A stretch of 64,000 nucleotides of DNA from Candidatus Methylomirabilota bacterium (GCA_003104975.1 PQAM01000012.1:1-64000); one strand, 5' to 3'. Shown: positions 53,775-63,259, counted from the stretch's first letter. The notes: generated from the letters alone by a model not told the origin. Numbers and translations are program-made.

Positions 53775-54650
53775 GTGACACAGATCGATCGTCTCCGCGG
53801 AATCGCGGACACCGTCTCCAAGGCAGGGGTTCGGGCCCACCTCGAGCGACTTGTCGGGGCGAGGGATCCGTTTGACGGCTATGGTCGCATGGAGGCAGCC
53901 GCCGAGACGATCGCAGAGGGCTTCAGGGGCCTGGACCTGCAGATAACCGAGGATCGCTTCAGGTGCGAGCGTCGCTGGTACCGGAATGTGATCGCCTTAC
54001 AGCCGGGATCGATCCGGCATAGACAGGTCCTACTGGTTGCCCACTACGACACCGTTCCGAACAGCCCTGGGGCTGACGATAATGCCAGCGGTGTCGCCGG
54101 CCTCCTTGAGGCCGCGGCGGCCTTGGCCGGCCGTCAATTCGCGCAGGATCTGGTCTTCATCGCCTTCGCCCTCGAGGAGTACGGGAACCCCGGCAGTCTG
54201 CATTATGTCGAGCAGGCCGCGGCTAATGGCACGCCGATAGGCGGAGTCTTCGACCTGGAGATGATCGGCTATACCGGGCCGAACCAACGGATCCCTGCCG
54301 GAATCGATGCGCCTACGGTGGGCGATTTCATCGGCGTGGTGGGGAATCGGCGTTCGGATGGACTGGTTGCCCTCTTTACGAAGACGGCGACCCTGGTCGC
54401 CCCTACGTTGCCTGTACGGACGTTCGTGGTTGAGGGAAACGGGGAGGACCTGCCGCTTGTGCGCCAGAGCGACCATGCGCCGTTCTGGGATGCCGGGTAC
54501 CCGGCCCTCATGATTACCGATACCGCTTTCCTACGCAATCCACACTATCATCTTGCTTCAGACACCCTCGATACGCTTAATCTTCGCTTTCTGCAGCAGG
54601 TAACGGCGGTTGCGGCCGCCTCAGCCGCATCGCTGGCCGACCTCGCTTGA
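53775..54650 (+). CDS. M28-family zinc peptidase
   Basis: 291 residues with a GTG start at 53775 (GGAGG about 11 nt upstream). Zinc ligands and catalytic residues are in VAHYDTVPNSPGADDNASGVAG (His, Asp), ALEEYGNPGS (Glu pair), FDLEMIGY (Asp) and SDHAPFWDAGYPALMITDT with a later His. Removes N-terminal amino acids or similar groups. No signal peptide is seen. Follows the BFN gene by 36 bp. Confidence 0.88.
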   Translation: MTQIDRLRGIADTVSKAGVRAHLERLVGARDPFDGYGRMEAAAETIAEGFRGLDLQITEDRFRCERRWYRNVIALQPGSIRHRQVLLVAHYDTVPNSPGADDNASGVAGLLEAAAALAGRQFAQDLVFIAFALEEYGNPGSLHYVEQAAANGTPIGGVFDLEMIGYTGPNQRIPAGIDAPTVGDFIGVVGNRRSDGLVALFTKTATLVAPTLPVRTFVVEGNGEDLPLVRQSDHAPFWDAGYPALMITDTAFLRNPHYHLASDTLDTLNLRFLQQVTAVAAASAASLADLA

Positions 54651-54662
54651 GGTCGGAATCCC

Positions 54663-54899
54663 TTACACGGGTTCGATCACCAGGCTGGTGGTGGTACGCG
54701 TCACCGCCGGAAGCGCCTGGATATGATTCACCGTATCCCAGAGCGCGCTGAGGTCCGGGGCCTCAATGAAGGCAACAACATCGATGTTGCCGGTTACCGT
54801 ATGTGCAAATTTCACCATTTGCAGCTCTCTGATCGTATCGGCCACCTCTTCCTCCCTGGCCTTGTTCGTCGTAATGAAGACATAGGCGTGAACCATCAA
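54663..54899 (-). CDS. Stand-alone Lrp/AsnC ligand-binding (RAM) domain protein
   Basis: 78 residues, only the C-terminal alpha-beta sandwich of Lrp/AsnC regulators: AYVFITTNKAREEEVADTI, VTGNIDVVAFIEAPDLSAL and HIQALPAVTRTTTSLVIEP. The helix-turn-helix is absent, as in known stand-alone RAM proteins. Likely binds an amino acid or modulates a full regulator. Convergent with the M28 gene. Confidence 0.88.
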   Translation of the reverse strand: MMVHAYVFITTNKAREEEVADTIRELQMVKFAHTVTGNIDVVAFIEAPDLSALWDTVNHIQALPAVTRTTTSLVIEPV

Positions 54900-54991
54900 T
54901 CCTCCTCCACCCTCTCTAGTGGATCAGACCAGTAAACCCAATACCCCGAGACGACATCAAATAGGTCGGATAGTCCCTGCGCGGCTTATTG

Positions 54992-55030
54992 CGTATCGTA
55001 CAGATGATACGACGATACCGATGATATCGG
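54992..55030. other. Two adjacent small stem-loops in the gap before the Tyr/Pro-rich gene
   Basis: CGTATC (54992-54997) pairs with GATACG (55006-55011), and CCGAT-GAT-ATCGG (55018-55030) follows. The 54900-55138 gap has no gene. Could be operator sites or a short structured RNA; nothing more can be said. Confidence 0.3.
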
Positions 55031-55138
55031 ACACGTCATGATCATGGTCCCTGACCCCGTGATTCTTCGAAAGTTTGATGAAGCATGTTACCATAAAAGC
55101 ATCGAGACGTAGTTTAGAATTGAGAGGAGGTGGATAAC

Positions 55139-55447
55139 ATGAAAGCCTTCAGGAGGAGCGTGACGGTCCTGATGATCGGAATCTTACTCGCGACCGGTTT
55201 TATTCTCGTAGCCGCGAACTCTGCCTCAGCACGGACGAATTTCTCCTTCGGTGTACATGTTGGGGTTCCCCTTGCGCCCTATCCTGTGTATGCCTACCCC
55301 TATCCGCCACCCGTACACTATGCGCCGGTTCCACACTATCGGGTCTATCCTCCATGCGCGCGGGTTTGGGTCCCGGGGTACTATGACGGCTACGGCAACT
55401 GGGTGTTTGGGTACTATCGCTACGATTGCGGGTATTACGGCTACTGA
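55139..55447 (+). CDS. Small secreted Tyr/Pro-rich protein
   Basis: 102 residues from the ATG at 55139, with GAGGAGGTGG in front. Signal peptide (VLMIGILLATGFILVAANSASA), then a mature part rich in Tyr, Pro and Val (APYPVYAYPYPPPVHYAPV) and RVWVPGYYDGYGNWVFGYYR, resembling YXWGXW-type repeats of cell-surface proteins. Likely periplasmic or outer surface. Function unknown. Confidence 0.7.
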   Translation: MKAFRRSVTVLMIGILLATGFILVAANSASARTNFSFGVHVGVPLAPYPVYAYPYPPPVHYAPVPHYRVYPPCARVWVPGYYDGYGNWVFGYYRYDCGYYGY

Positions 55448-55526
55448 GACTGCCCGGGTGCGCCAACCGGCGTAGAACGCGTAACCCGGCCATCAGACTG
55501 TGACCGAACAGCGCGGGGGGATTGCT

Positions 55527-56045
55527 GTGAAACGTGCCTTTGTATTCGCAATGTTAGCCATCGGATTGACCGGTTGCGCCAGTCTCGCAGTCCGCCCCTG
55601 TGATTCGGTGGGAACTCGCGACTCGAAATACGCGGCACGGTTCTTTCTCGGTATCATCACGCTGGGTATTTCCGAGGCCGGGATCCAACATGAACAGGCC
55701 ATCGAGGCTATGGAGGGATGGCGCTTCTGCCCGCCGCCAAGACCGGTTGCGTGGCAGGGTCCGCCGGCAACTGCCGGTATACCCAGGACGCCGGGAACAG
55801 TGGTTAACGCAACGAAATGGACCGTCAATGTGTATCTCGACCCTGCCAGCCCGGGCGTTCCGCCTCTCGTGACACTTCGACCGGGCGAGGCCCGGCAACT
55901 GGCGCTGGTCGCCGGGCCCCATCGAGTCGTCGCCACGCCAACGGCGGCCGCAGGGGTACCGCCCGCGCGCTACGAGCGGCAGATTCAGATCGACCCGAGA
56001 GATCGAAGCTTTCGACTTCAGCTTTCGGAGGGAGACTTTCAGTAG
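55527..56045 (+). CDS. Lipoprotein of unknown function
   Basis: 172 residues from a GTG at 55527 (VKRAFVFAMLAIGLTGCAS), with lipobox LTGC. The mature part has a small hydrophobic stretch (AARFFLGIITLGISEAGIQ) and a C-terminal beta domain (TKWTVNVYLDPASPGVPPLVTL). 79 bp after the Tyr/Pro-rich gene on the same strand. No family recognised. Confidence 0.65.
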   Translation: MKRAFVFAMLAIGLTGCASLAVRPCDSVGTRDSKYAARFFLGIITLGISEAGIQHEQAIEAMEGWRFCPPPRPVAWQGPPATAGIPRTPGTVVNATKWTVNVYLDPASPGVPPLVTLRPGEARQLALVAGPHRVVATPTAAAGVPPARYERQIQIDPRDRSFRLQLSEGDFQ

Positions 56046-56122
56046 GGGCTGGTCAGCCTGACAAAACCGGCGCACGCCCATCGGTCGTATCAAGACGGCT
56101 CAGTCGCTGTAAAGGAGCGAAC

Positions 56123-56716
56123 ATGAAGTACCGCAGACTGATTCCCGCGATCGTTGCGGAGGCTCTGATCCTTCTGCTGCTTATCGCGGCTCCAGCGGAT
56201 CTCGCTCAAGCAGGCGCCAGAGGTGGTGGCGGAGGGAGCGGAGGGGGAGGCCGCGCCGGTGGCTTTGGAGGTGGCGCCATTATCGGGGGCGGTCGGAGCG
56301 GCGGCTCGTTTAGCGGCGGCACTCGAGGGGGCGTGATCAGCGGCGGACCGTCGCATCCCTTCAGGAGCCCATCGTTTCGCCATCACCCTCACCGCGATCA
56401 TTTCTTTTTTGGCTTTGGCGTCAGCACCTTTGTTCCGGTCTGGTGGTGGTACGATCCGTACTACTATTACTGGGGACCGTCCGCCTACTATCCCTATTAT
56501 GGCTATCCGTATCCCAGCTACTACAGGTATCCATACTACCCCTACCCGGGATCGGATCCATGCCTCTCAGCGGATCCCGCCTATGCGCCCTACTGCCCAC
56601 CGGCGGCAGGCGAGCCCCCGGAGGGCTATAGCGTACCACCTGTAGACTATCCGCTGCCGGCTCCGTCTGACGGCCAGACCGAGCCTCCGCAGTCAAGTTC
56701 GCCTGTCAGCGAATAG
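56123..56716 (+). CDS. Secreted Gly-rich and Tyr/Pro-rich protein
   Basis: 197 residues from the ATG at 56123 (AAAGGAG upstream). Signal peptide (EALILLLLIAAPADLAQA), a Gly/Ser-rich block (about 32-80), a His-rich turn (FRHHPHRDH), and a Tyr-rich block beginning WWWYDPYYYYWGPSAYYPYY. Pro-rich C-terminus. Likely an extracellular structural or surface protein; low complexity prevents more. Confidence 0.65.
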   Translation: MKYRRLIPAIVAEALILLLLIAAPADLAQAGARGGGGGSGGGGRAGGFGGGAIIGGGRSGGSFSGGTRGGVISGGPSHPFRSPSFRHHPHRDHFFFGFGVSTFVPVWWWYDPYYYYWGPSAYYPYYGYPYPSYYRYPYYPYPGSDPCLSADPAYAPYCPPAAGEPPEGYSVPPVDYPLPAPSDGQTEPPQSSSPVSE

Positions 56717-56780
56717 TCGGTACAGGGCACATCGCTCACGCCAATCGGTTGGGTCCGGCGCTCTCCGACTGCTGTATCGC

Positions 56781-57146
56781 TCAGTCGGCGAGATCTGTCT
56801 TTCCGGGCTCAAACGGATATGGGGGTTGGTAGATCGGACGATAGGCGTCGGGAAGTGGAAATGGGAAGGTGACGATTTCATAGACCCCTGTGAGTGTGCG
56901 CGCAATACCCCAACTGAGTCCCTCCAGGACCCCGACAGTAAACCCGTACACCGGCCCGTCCTCAAGTGTATCGTAGTAGACCGTCTTCGGCACCTCCACC
57001 ATGCCAAGCCCGGCATTCGCCACCCCGCGAACGGCCTTCTGGGATGCCGCCACCGGCGCAGACCATTCCTCTGCACAGGTCGTCGCAGACAGCCCGCCGA
57101 TCAACACTACTGACGCCATCACCATTCCAAACAGTGCAATCTTCAT
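56781..57146 (-). CDS. Exosortase-system-associated protein, TIGR04073-like
   Basis: 121 residues from the ATG at 57146, with GGGAGG in front. Signal peptide (MVMASVVLIGGLSATTCA). The pattern RGVANAGLGMVEVPKTVY, GFTVGVLEGLSWGIARTLTGVYE, IVTFPFPLP and YRPIYQPPYPFEP matches small exported proteins of the TIGR04073 family, found in genomes with exosortase and PEP-CTERM sorting. No exosortase or PEP-CTERM tail is in the window. Confidence 0.7.
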   Translation of the reverse strand: MKIALFGMVMASVVLIGGLSATTCAEEWSAPVAASQKAVRGVANAGLGMVEVPKTVYYDTLEDGPVYGFTVGVLEGLSWGIARTLTGVYEIVTFPFPLPDAYRPIYQPPYPFEPGKTDLAD

Positions 57147-57709
57147 CGGTCCTCCCATCGAATTGGCCGCGGTTTCGATGGGCGATTCTATCGCTGAACG
57201 GCTCCGCCAGGCAAGTGTGAATTCAAGCCCTCACGTCGGAAGAATCTGATGTGCCGATGCTGCGGGTAGCGGGCACGTCGGCGTCTGTACCTGCGGCCGT
57301 CGACGCTGAGACCCTTCCGGCGTTCTTACCTATGAAATAATTACCACACCAACCCCCGACTCTCGCACGTGAAATGCCCTCGTCAAGGCACCACTCCTTT
57401 TTCAGCAAAAAAACGAACTGTCCCTCATTGTTCCATAGTTAGGCGTTGGCTTTGCTCGTTACACGGGATTTGGCATCTCACTTGCTTCCCTTGCCCGGCA
57501 TGTTCGACGGATGCGATGGCGCGCGTCCCCGTTGGTGACAATTTACTACCGGCTATTTTAGGTGAGGGCTCGCTCCGTCGTCTCGTCCATGGAACAGCCG
57601 ATCGGTTCGCACAACGCTCGGTTCGTATACAGTCTATCGCACGCGGATCGCCACGTCCTCCGCCGATTGTCAGTCACTGACACATTATGCAAGGAAAGGA
57701 GCAGGAGAT
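57147..57709. other. 563-bp intergenic region between divergent genes
   Basis: AT-richer in its centre (about 57330-57480). No gene, clear promoter, tRNA or perfect long inverted repeat was found. Short open frames here lack ribosome sites and family features. Confidence 0.5.
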
Positions 57710-58738
57710 ATGTATGCAGCAAGCGATCAGCATTGGGGAATCGTTCTGGCGGGTGGTGAGGGACAACGGCTCAGAGATTTCATCCGGCTACATTGGGGTT
57801 CGAAGCGACCAAAGCAGTACTGCACCCTTATCGGCGGTCAATCGATGCTCCGCCATACGCTCGCCCGGGCCGAGCGACTCCTCTCTCCCGAACGCCTCTT
57901 GACGATCGTGAGTCGTGAGCATCTGGGTTACGCACGGGAAGAGTTGTACGATCGTCCGCCAGGTACAGTGATTGTGCAGCCTGGCAACCGAGGGACAGCC
58001 CCGGGGATCCTGTTGCCGCTCCTGCATGTCTATCAGCGCGATCCCGATGCCATCGTCACGCTCCTGCCTTCGGATCATTTTATCGTTGAGGAGGAACGGT
58101 TGATGGCGGCGGTAGGGGAAGCCGCCCGCGTTGTGGCCTCCCACCCGGGCCGCCTCGTCGTCCTCGGGGTCGAACCCGACCGGCCGGAAACGGAATATGG
58201 TTGGATTGAGGTTGGAGAGCGGCTCGATCTGGAACACAGACAGCGCCCCTTTCGCCGTTCGTCGGCCGACTTGTTACCCAGCCACATGGACGACACAGAC
58301 CGCCGCTCGGGAACATGGCTCTACCGGGTAATGTCGTTCTGTGAGAAGCCTCGCCTGCACGCAGCGAAGGCTCTCTACCGGAGCGGCTGTCTCTGGAACA
58401 CCCTCATTCTTACCGGTAAGGTCTGGATGCTGCTGTTGCTATTTCAGATGCTGACGCCACAACTCTTCCTCCGATTTCAGCAGATTCAGCCGGTGCTCGG
58501 AGAGCGGGGGGAAGCGGAGGCGCTTCAGAAGATCTATGGGCGGTTGCACACGATAAACTTCTCCGAGGCCATTTTGACACGCAGCGTCGAGGTTCTTACC
58601 GTACTTCGGGTCACGGAGATTTATTGGAGCGATTGGGGGAATCCTGAACAGGTCAGCAAAGATGTCGCCCGCTTTGCTCTGACGAGCCAGCACGAGCCCG
58701 CGTTGCACCGCAGCCCGTCTTTGGCCGTACCCGACTAA
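57710..58738 (+). CDS. Sugar-1-phosphate nucleotidyltransferase (mannose-1-phosphate guanylyltransferase type)
   Basis: 342 residues with GGAGCAGGAG in front. N-terminal GIVLAGGEGQRLRDF...SKRPKQYCTLIGGQSML is the nucleotide-binding site of the ManC/GMP group; also TVIVQPGNRGTAPGILLPLL, VTLLPSDHFI, TEYGWIEVG, WNTLILTG and VLRVTEIYWSDWGNPEQV. Single-domain, without the isomerase part of bifunctional ManC. Probably makes GDP-mannose for exopolysaccharide or glycosylation. The HWGSKRPKQY spacing is slightly unusual. Confidence 0.8.
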   Translation: MYAASDQHWGIVLAGGEGQRLRDFIRLHWGSKRPKQYCTLIGGQSMLRHTLARAERLLSPERLLTIVSREHLGYAREELYDRPPGTVIVQPGNRGTAPGILLPLLHVYQRDPDAIVTLLPSDHFIVEEERLMAAVGEAARVVASHPGRLVVLGVEPDRPETEYGWIEVGERLDLEHRQRPFRRSSADLLPSHMDDTDRRSGTWLYRVMSFCEKPRLHAAKALYRSGCLWNTLILTGKVWMLLLLFQMLTPQLFLRFQQIQPVLGERGEAEALQKIYGRLHTINFSEAILTRSVEVLTVLRVTEIYWSDWGNPEQVSKDVARFALTSQHEPALHRSPSLAVPD

Positions 58739-58767
58739 GCGCCCACGGTGCTGCGGCTCGGGGGATG

Positions 58768-59286
58768 CTATTGCGCTGAAGCGGAAGGCGCCAGATGCCG
58801 ACTGAAGAGGACCGTCGTATGCGGCGGAACGAGAATCTGACTCGTCACGCTGAACCCTCTCCAGTGAAATCCAACCACGTGCAACCCCGCAACGACCGGG
58901 ACCAGGGCGGGACCGCGGAACTCTTTCGCCAACCCGATCCGCCTGCCGTCGACCATAATCTCGGTATCCCCAGGGGCCACCTCGATTTGTAGGGTGCCGC
59001 CGGGCGGCGGGTATGGTGGAGCGGCATAGGCATATCTCGAGGCGGACGCCCTGTCCGCCTGTTCGCTTTGAATCGCATCGCCCGTCAGCGCGCCGGTCAC
59101 CGCCCCCACCGCGGCCCCAATAGCCGCGCCCGTCCCCGGCGAACCGGCAATCCCGCCAAAAACGGCGCCGGTCGCAGCGCCGATGGCCGCGCCCCCGACG
59201 GTTCCGCTCTCTCTGGGTGTCGGCGGGGTTGCACACCCGTTCAACAGCAACAGTAGGACTACGCTAAGGGTGATAAACGCTTTCAT
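58768..59286 (-). CDS. Glycine-zipper lipoprotein with PEGA-like C-terminus
   Basis: 172 residues from the ATG at 59286 (GGAGAGGAG upstream). Lipobox LLNGC, then a glycine-zipper block (GGAAIGAATGAVFGGIAG and GAAIGAAVGAVTGAL), then a small beta domain (LQIEVAPGDTEIMVDGRRIG, PVVAGLHVVGFHWRGF) like PEGA carrier domains. Likely outer-membrane or periplasmic. Convergent with the nucleotidyltransferase gene. Confidence 0.72.
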   Translation of the reverse strand: MKAFITLSVVLLLLLNGCATPPTPRESGTVGGAAIGAATGAVFGGIAGSPGTGAAIGAAVGAVTGALTGDAIQSEQADRASASRYAYAAPPYPPPGGTLQIEVAPGDTEIMVDGRRIGLAKEFRGPALVPVVAGLHVVGFHWRGFSVTSQILVPPHTTVLFSRHLAPSASAQ

Positions 59287-59450
59287 AGCATCTCCTCTCC
59301 AACAACAAGAATATAGCATAGCGTCACGAGCTTCCACAACCAAACCGGGGCGACGATCGGACCACGGTTTGGCTCATTGACGCGCTCTCTTTGCTGGTGC
59401 TAGGATGGGGCGCCATTGAGCATCTCTATCGCGGGCGAAAGGAGGAGACG

Positions 59451-60086
59451 ATGCACGTCGCAGCTACTCTCAGACAAGGGGTCGCGTTGCTGTTGTGTCT
59501 GTTGCTGATCGTGGGCAGTACATTCGGCTGTGCAGCGATTGAAGAGCAGGTCAAGGCCCATCCCGAGACTGCGCTGGGCGCCGGCATCGGGACCGCGGCC
59601 GGGATGTTGACCGGAGGGTTGATCTTTGGTAACGCCGCGGGGACATTGGTAGGCGGGCTTATCGGTGGGCTTACGGGCGGCATCATCGGCAATGTGATCG
59701 AGGCCCGATCCTATGATCGGACAACGACCTCGCAACGTTACAACTATAAACCCACCCAGGGAACCATCCTGAGGATCGAGGCTGTCGAGGTCCATCCGGC
59801 GCAGATTCGGCCCGGCGACACGATCAACCTGAACATGAGGTTCGCCGTACTCGCCCCGAATGCGCAGCAAGCCGTTCAGGTTTCTGAGCGCCGTCAGATC
59901 CTCTTGAACAGTTCAACCGTCGGTGATTCGACCCTGCAGGTGCAGCGGATGGGTGGAACCTGGACCAGCAGTCAGCCCCTCACCCTTCCCGCGAACGCCG
60001 CGAGCGGGAGCTATCGCGTCATCATGACCGTCAAGGCGGACGGCGTGGAGGCCACCCAACAGACGACCTTTACCGTGATCCGGTAA
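59451..60086 (+). CDS. Glycine-zipper lipoprotein
   Basis: 211 residues from the ATG at 59451 behind AAAGGAGGAG. Lipobox STFGC, a glycine-zipper region (LGAGIGTAAGMLTGGLIFG, GGLIGGLTGGIIGNV) and a C-terminal beta-sandwich (about 95-211; TILRIEAVEVHPAQIRPGD, GSYRVIMTVKADGVEATQ) reminiscent of an Ig-like or CARDB domain. Divergent from the other glycine-zipper lipoprotein, with only about 165 bp between starts. Confidence 0.75.
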   Translation: MHVAATLRQGVALLLCLLLIVGSTFGCAAIEEQVKAHPETALGAGIGTAAGMLTGGLIFGNAAGTLVGGLIGGLTGGIIGNVIEARSYDRTTTSQRYNYKPTQGTILRIEAVEVHPAQIRPGDTINLNMRFAVLAPNAQQAVQVSERRQILLNSSTVGDSTLQVQRMGGTWTSSQPLTLPANAASGSYRVIMTVKADGVEATQQTTFTVIR

Positions 60087-60173
60087 ACGGCGGGGTATTC
60101 GCCCCGTGAGCGCGCTGTCGAGGCAGCGGGTCGATCAGACATACGCAGCGGGACATAGAGGGGAAGATACTGA

Positions 60174-61340
60174 ATGGTAGGCAAAGAAGAGATCGTCGGC
60201 GCCGTCGATCGATTGGCGGGCACACTGACCGCCACCGGCCGTTTTCTTCACCTGCACCCGGAGTTGGCCTACGAAGAGCGGGAGTCGGCGCGGCATCTCA
60301 TCTCATTGCTCAAGGCACATCACTTCGACGTCATCGAGGGGGCCGGCGGCTTACCGACTGCGTTTATCGCCTCGGCCGGTGTCGACCGCCCGTCGGCCAC
60401 CATCGCCTTTCTCGCCGAATATGATGCGCTCCCCTCTCTTGGCCATGCCTGTGGTCATAATCTGATCGCAGCCGGTTCGGTCGGCGCCGCGTTAGCCTTA
60501 CAGCCGTTTCTCGACAGACTTCACGGACGGGTCCTTGTCGTTGGCTGTCCCGCCGAGGAAAAGGGCGGGGGGAAAATCGCCCTCGTAAAATCCGGTCTCT
60601 TCGCCGATGTCGACGCCGCGCTGCTGATTCACCCCAGCAACCGAACCGAGATCTTCAAGGGCGCATTGGCGATGCGCGCGCTCCAGGTCGAGTTTTTCGG
60701 AAAGGCGAGTCATGCCGCAGCGTCCCCCCATCTCGGGATCAACGCCCTCGATGCCGTGGTCCTGGCCTTCACTAATGTGAACGCGCTTCGCCAACAGCTC
60801 CGGGATGACGCCAGGATCCACGGGATCATCAGCGACGGCGGAATCGCGCCCAACATTATCCCGGATCATACCGTCGCCCGGTTCTGTATCCGGGCGCTGG
60901 ACCTCGAGTACCTGCACGATCTGTATGGCCGTGTGGTCGCCTGCTTTGAGGCCGCGGCCAGGGCGACAGGTACTACGCTGACGGTTCGCGATGAAGGCGA
61001 GGAATACCACCCAATGAAATGCAACCGGGTTCTCGGGGCCCTCCTTCGCGTTAATCTGGAGACGTTGGGTGAACGGATTGAACAAACACCAGAGGATCAG
61101 CACCTTGGGTCCACTGACGTAGGCAACGTCAGTCAGGTCGTTCCGACGATCCATCCAACCATCGCCCTCACCGACAATCCGGAGGTGGTCAACCACTCCG
61201 CCGCCTTTGCCGAGGCGGCCGGAGGACCGGCCGGCGATCGGGCCATGCTGCTCTCGGCCAAGGCGCTGGCCATGACGGCGGTGGATCTGTTTACCGATCC
61301 TACCCACGTACGACAGATACAGACAGAATTCGAGCCTTGA
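60174..61340 (+). CDS. M20-family peptidase/amidohydrolase
   Basis: 388 residues. Motifs: HLHPELAYEERESAR, ALPSLGHACGHNL, VGCPAEEKGGGKIAL (Glu pair), MRALQVEFFGKASHAAASPHLG and DVGNVSQVVPTIHPTIAL. Metal-dependent hydrolysis of an amide or peptide bond; closest in style to the AbgB/ACY1L2-like branch of M20D. No signal peptide. Substrate unknown. Start of a three-gene plus-strand run towards anmK. Confidence 0.86.
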   Translation: MVGKEEIVGAVDRLAGTLTATGRFLHLHPELAYEERESARHLISLLKAHHFDVIEGAGGLPTAFIASAGVDRPSATIAFLAEYDALPSLGHACGHNLIAAGSVGAALALQPFLDRLHGRVLVVGCPAEEKGGGKIALVKSGLFADVDAALLIHPSNRTEIFKGALAMRALQVEFFGKASHAAASPHLGINALDAVVLAFTNVNALRQQLRDDARIHGIISDGGIAPNIIPDHTVARFCIRALDLEYLHDLYGRVVACFEAAARATGTTLTVRDEGEEYHPMKCNRVLGALLRVNLETLGERIEQTPEDQHLGSTDVGNVSQVVPTIHPTIALTDNPEVVNHSAAFAEAAGGPAGDRAMLLSAKALAMTAVDLFTDPTHVRQIQTEFEP

Positions 61341-61366
61341 GGCACAGTTTCGCTGACATACTGCCG

Positions 61367-63259
61367 ATGAGGCGATTTCACCCACCGACTATGAGAGCGG
61401 TGGCGGATGTCGTCACAGCGATCTCTGCCGTATTCCTGCTCCTGGCCCTCGCCGAAAGGCTCCCGTTTTACGGGATCTACAGTTCCCCTTTCGGAGTGAT
61501 CAAGGTCGGCTCAAAACTGGCCGTGTGGGTCTGTGCGTTCGTCTTGATGCTGCTCATGGAAATCACGTTACGACGAGAAAACGGTCAACTCACACGACTG
61601 CTGACTCGTCCCACTCCACTCCGGCTTTTTCTGTTCGCCATGCTCGTCTATAGCGCCAACGGAAGACTTATTGGTGCTGTGGATACCATTCCCGCACGCT
61701 ATCTCCCTTTCACCATCTTGCGGGAGTTTGATTTTGATTTTGATGAGTTTGACTTTCTCTTCAGCAACCGCGGGGTTCCCGCATATTTATTTCTCGCTCA
61801 CGACCATTACCTCCCCTTCTTTCCGCCCTTTGCCGGTCTGCTCGCGCTACCCGTCTACATGTTCTCGGTGTGGTCCGGGGTCGCGCCGACGTCCTCTCTC
61901 GCCACGGATCTGGAAAAGCTGTCTGCCTCTACCATCGCGGCAGGATCCGTTGTCGTCCTGTACATGACCCTCAAACGGCTGACGAATGAAGCAGCCGCGC
62001 TGCTTATCACAACCCTTTATGCGTTTGGCACCGGAACATTCAGTATCAGCGCTCAGGCTCTGTGGCAACATGGTCCCAGCGAGTTGTTTCTCGCCGCAAC
62101 GCTCTACTGTCTCGTGCGCGGTATGGAGGAACGACGCTATTCGGCCTATGCAGGATTTTTCCTGGCTGCCGCAGTCATCTGCCGATACACGAACCTCCTG
62201 ATCGCCTTACCGCTTACGATCTACATCCTTTTCCATCGGCGCGATCAGATCGTCCGCTTCTTGCTTTTCGCCCTTCCCCTGGGCGTCCTCCTGACTCTGT
62301 ATAACTATCTCCTGTTTGACTCGGTTGTGTTGGTACCCTATGCCATGCAGGTGACGGATGAAGCACACTGGACGCCGCTCTTTGCAGGCCTCGCGGCGAA
62401 ACTGGTGAGTCCGAATCGTGGCCTCCTCATCTTCTCACCTGTGTTACTCTTCTCGTTCATCGGAATCTATCTAGCCTGGATACAAAAGGGTTCAGAGCTA
62501 TTTCGTTATCTTGCGATAGGGGTCGCGCTCAATATCGCGTTTTACAGCCGGTGGCCCGTGTGGCGGGATGAGTGGTCTTTCGGTCCCCGCTATCTCACCG
62601 ATATCGCTCCGCTGCTTGCGCTCTTTCTGGTCCCTTCTTACTCCGTCCTGCAACCCAGAAGGGCGCTCAGGTGGACGTTTGTTTCTTTGGGGGCGTTGTC
62701 CATCGTCATTCACGCCATGGGAGCTTTCCTCCCAGGAGGATGGAACCCGGATGTCGGCTCAAAGTCTCGACGGGTCTGGTCGTGGTCCGATGGCCAACTC
62801 ATCTACTCCCTCAGAACATTCATCCATAAGACTACCGGTAAGTTCGCCCCTCATGACTATCCCAAGATGGCAGTCAGCGTCAACCCGCCCGAGGTCAACC
62901 GAGCCGCTCCTGTCGAAATCACAGTATCGATGTACCCCGGAACGGACACCGACCCTCTCGATTGCTATCTTCTGATTCGTTCTCCGGAAGGAGAGATCCG
63001 CTTTTTGACTCAGGGCTCGGTCTCTTCAGTACCCACTCCTTTTATGCCTACCCTGGTCTTGCGTCAACCACGAATTGAATCTATCCGGCATCGCCTCGGC
63101 GATGCGATGCCCCCCGGCAGGTATAAGATACTGCCTCTGCTCTTTCGCGCGGGAAGTCGATTTGATCTTTCATCAGAAGCGGAGGGACGTGTCTTCGAGG
63201 GCCAGATGATGGACATTTCTTTCTTGCCCACAGGGGCGGAGCGCAGGAACTCCCCATGA
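61367..63259 (+). CDS. Multi-spanning membrane protein, GT-C-like glycosyltransferase
   Basis: 630 residues from the ATG at 61367; a TTG at 61337 overlapping the M20 stop is the alternative. About eleven hydrophobic segments (for example AVFLLLALAERLPFYGIY, PLTIYILFH, FLLFALPLGVLLTLYNYLLF), with an acidic loop after the early segments (EFDFDFDEFDF) as in GT-C enzymes that use lipid-linked sugars. The C-terminal 150 residues are soluble and beta-rich. No exact family recognised. Confidence 0.65.
   Translation: MRRFHPPTMRAVADVVTAISAVFLLLALAERLPFYGIYSSPFGVIKVGSKLAVWVCAFVLMLLMEITLRRENGQLTRLLTRPTPLRLFLFAMLVYSANGRLIGAVDTIPARYLPFTILREFDFDFDEFDFLFSNRGVPAYLFLAHDHYLPFFPPFAGLLALPVYMFSVWSGVAPTSSLATDLEKLSASTIAAGSVVVLYMTLKRLTNEAAALLITTLYAFGTGTFSISAQALWQHGPSELFLAATLYCLVRGMEERRYSAYAGFFLAAAVICRYTNLLIALPLTIYILFHRRDQIVRFLLFALPLGVLLTLYNYLLFDSVVLVPYAMQVTDEAHWTPLFAGLAAKLVSPNRGLLIFSPVLLFSFIGIYLAWIQKGSELFRYLAIGVALNIAFYSRWPVWRDEWSFGPRYLTDIAPLLALFLVPSYSVLQPRRALRWTFVSLGALSIVIHAMGAFLPGGWNPDVGSKSRRVWSWSDGQLIYSLRTFIHKTTGKFAPHDYPKMAVSVNPPEVNRAAPVEITVSMYPGTDTDPLDCYLLIRSPEGEIRFLTQGSVSSVPTPFMPTLVLRQPRIESIRHRLGDAMPPGRYKILPLLFRAGSRFDLSSEAEGRVFEGQMMDISFLPTGAERRNSP

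Noticed and set aside
57415-57510. c-di-GMP riboswitch or integron attC site on the minus strand (GCAAAGCC and GCCTAAC motifs)
   Set aside because: The GAAA tetraloop, its receptor and the closing GGGTT...CCG part of a GEMM aptamer are missing, and no paired GTTRRRY end gives an attC.
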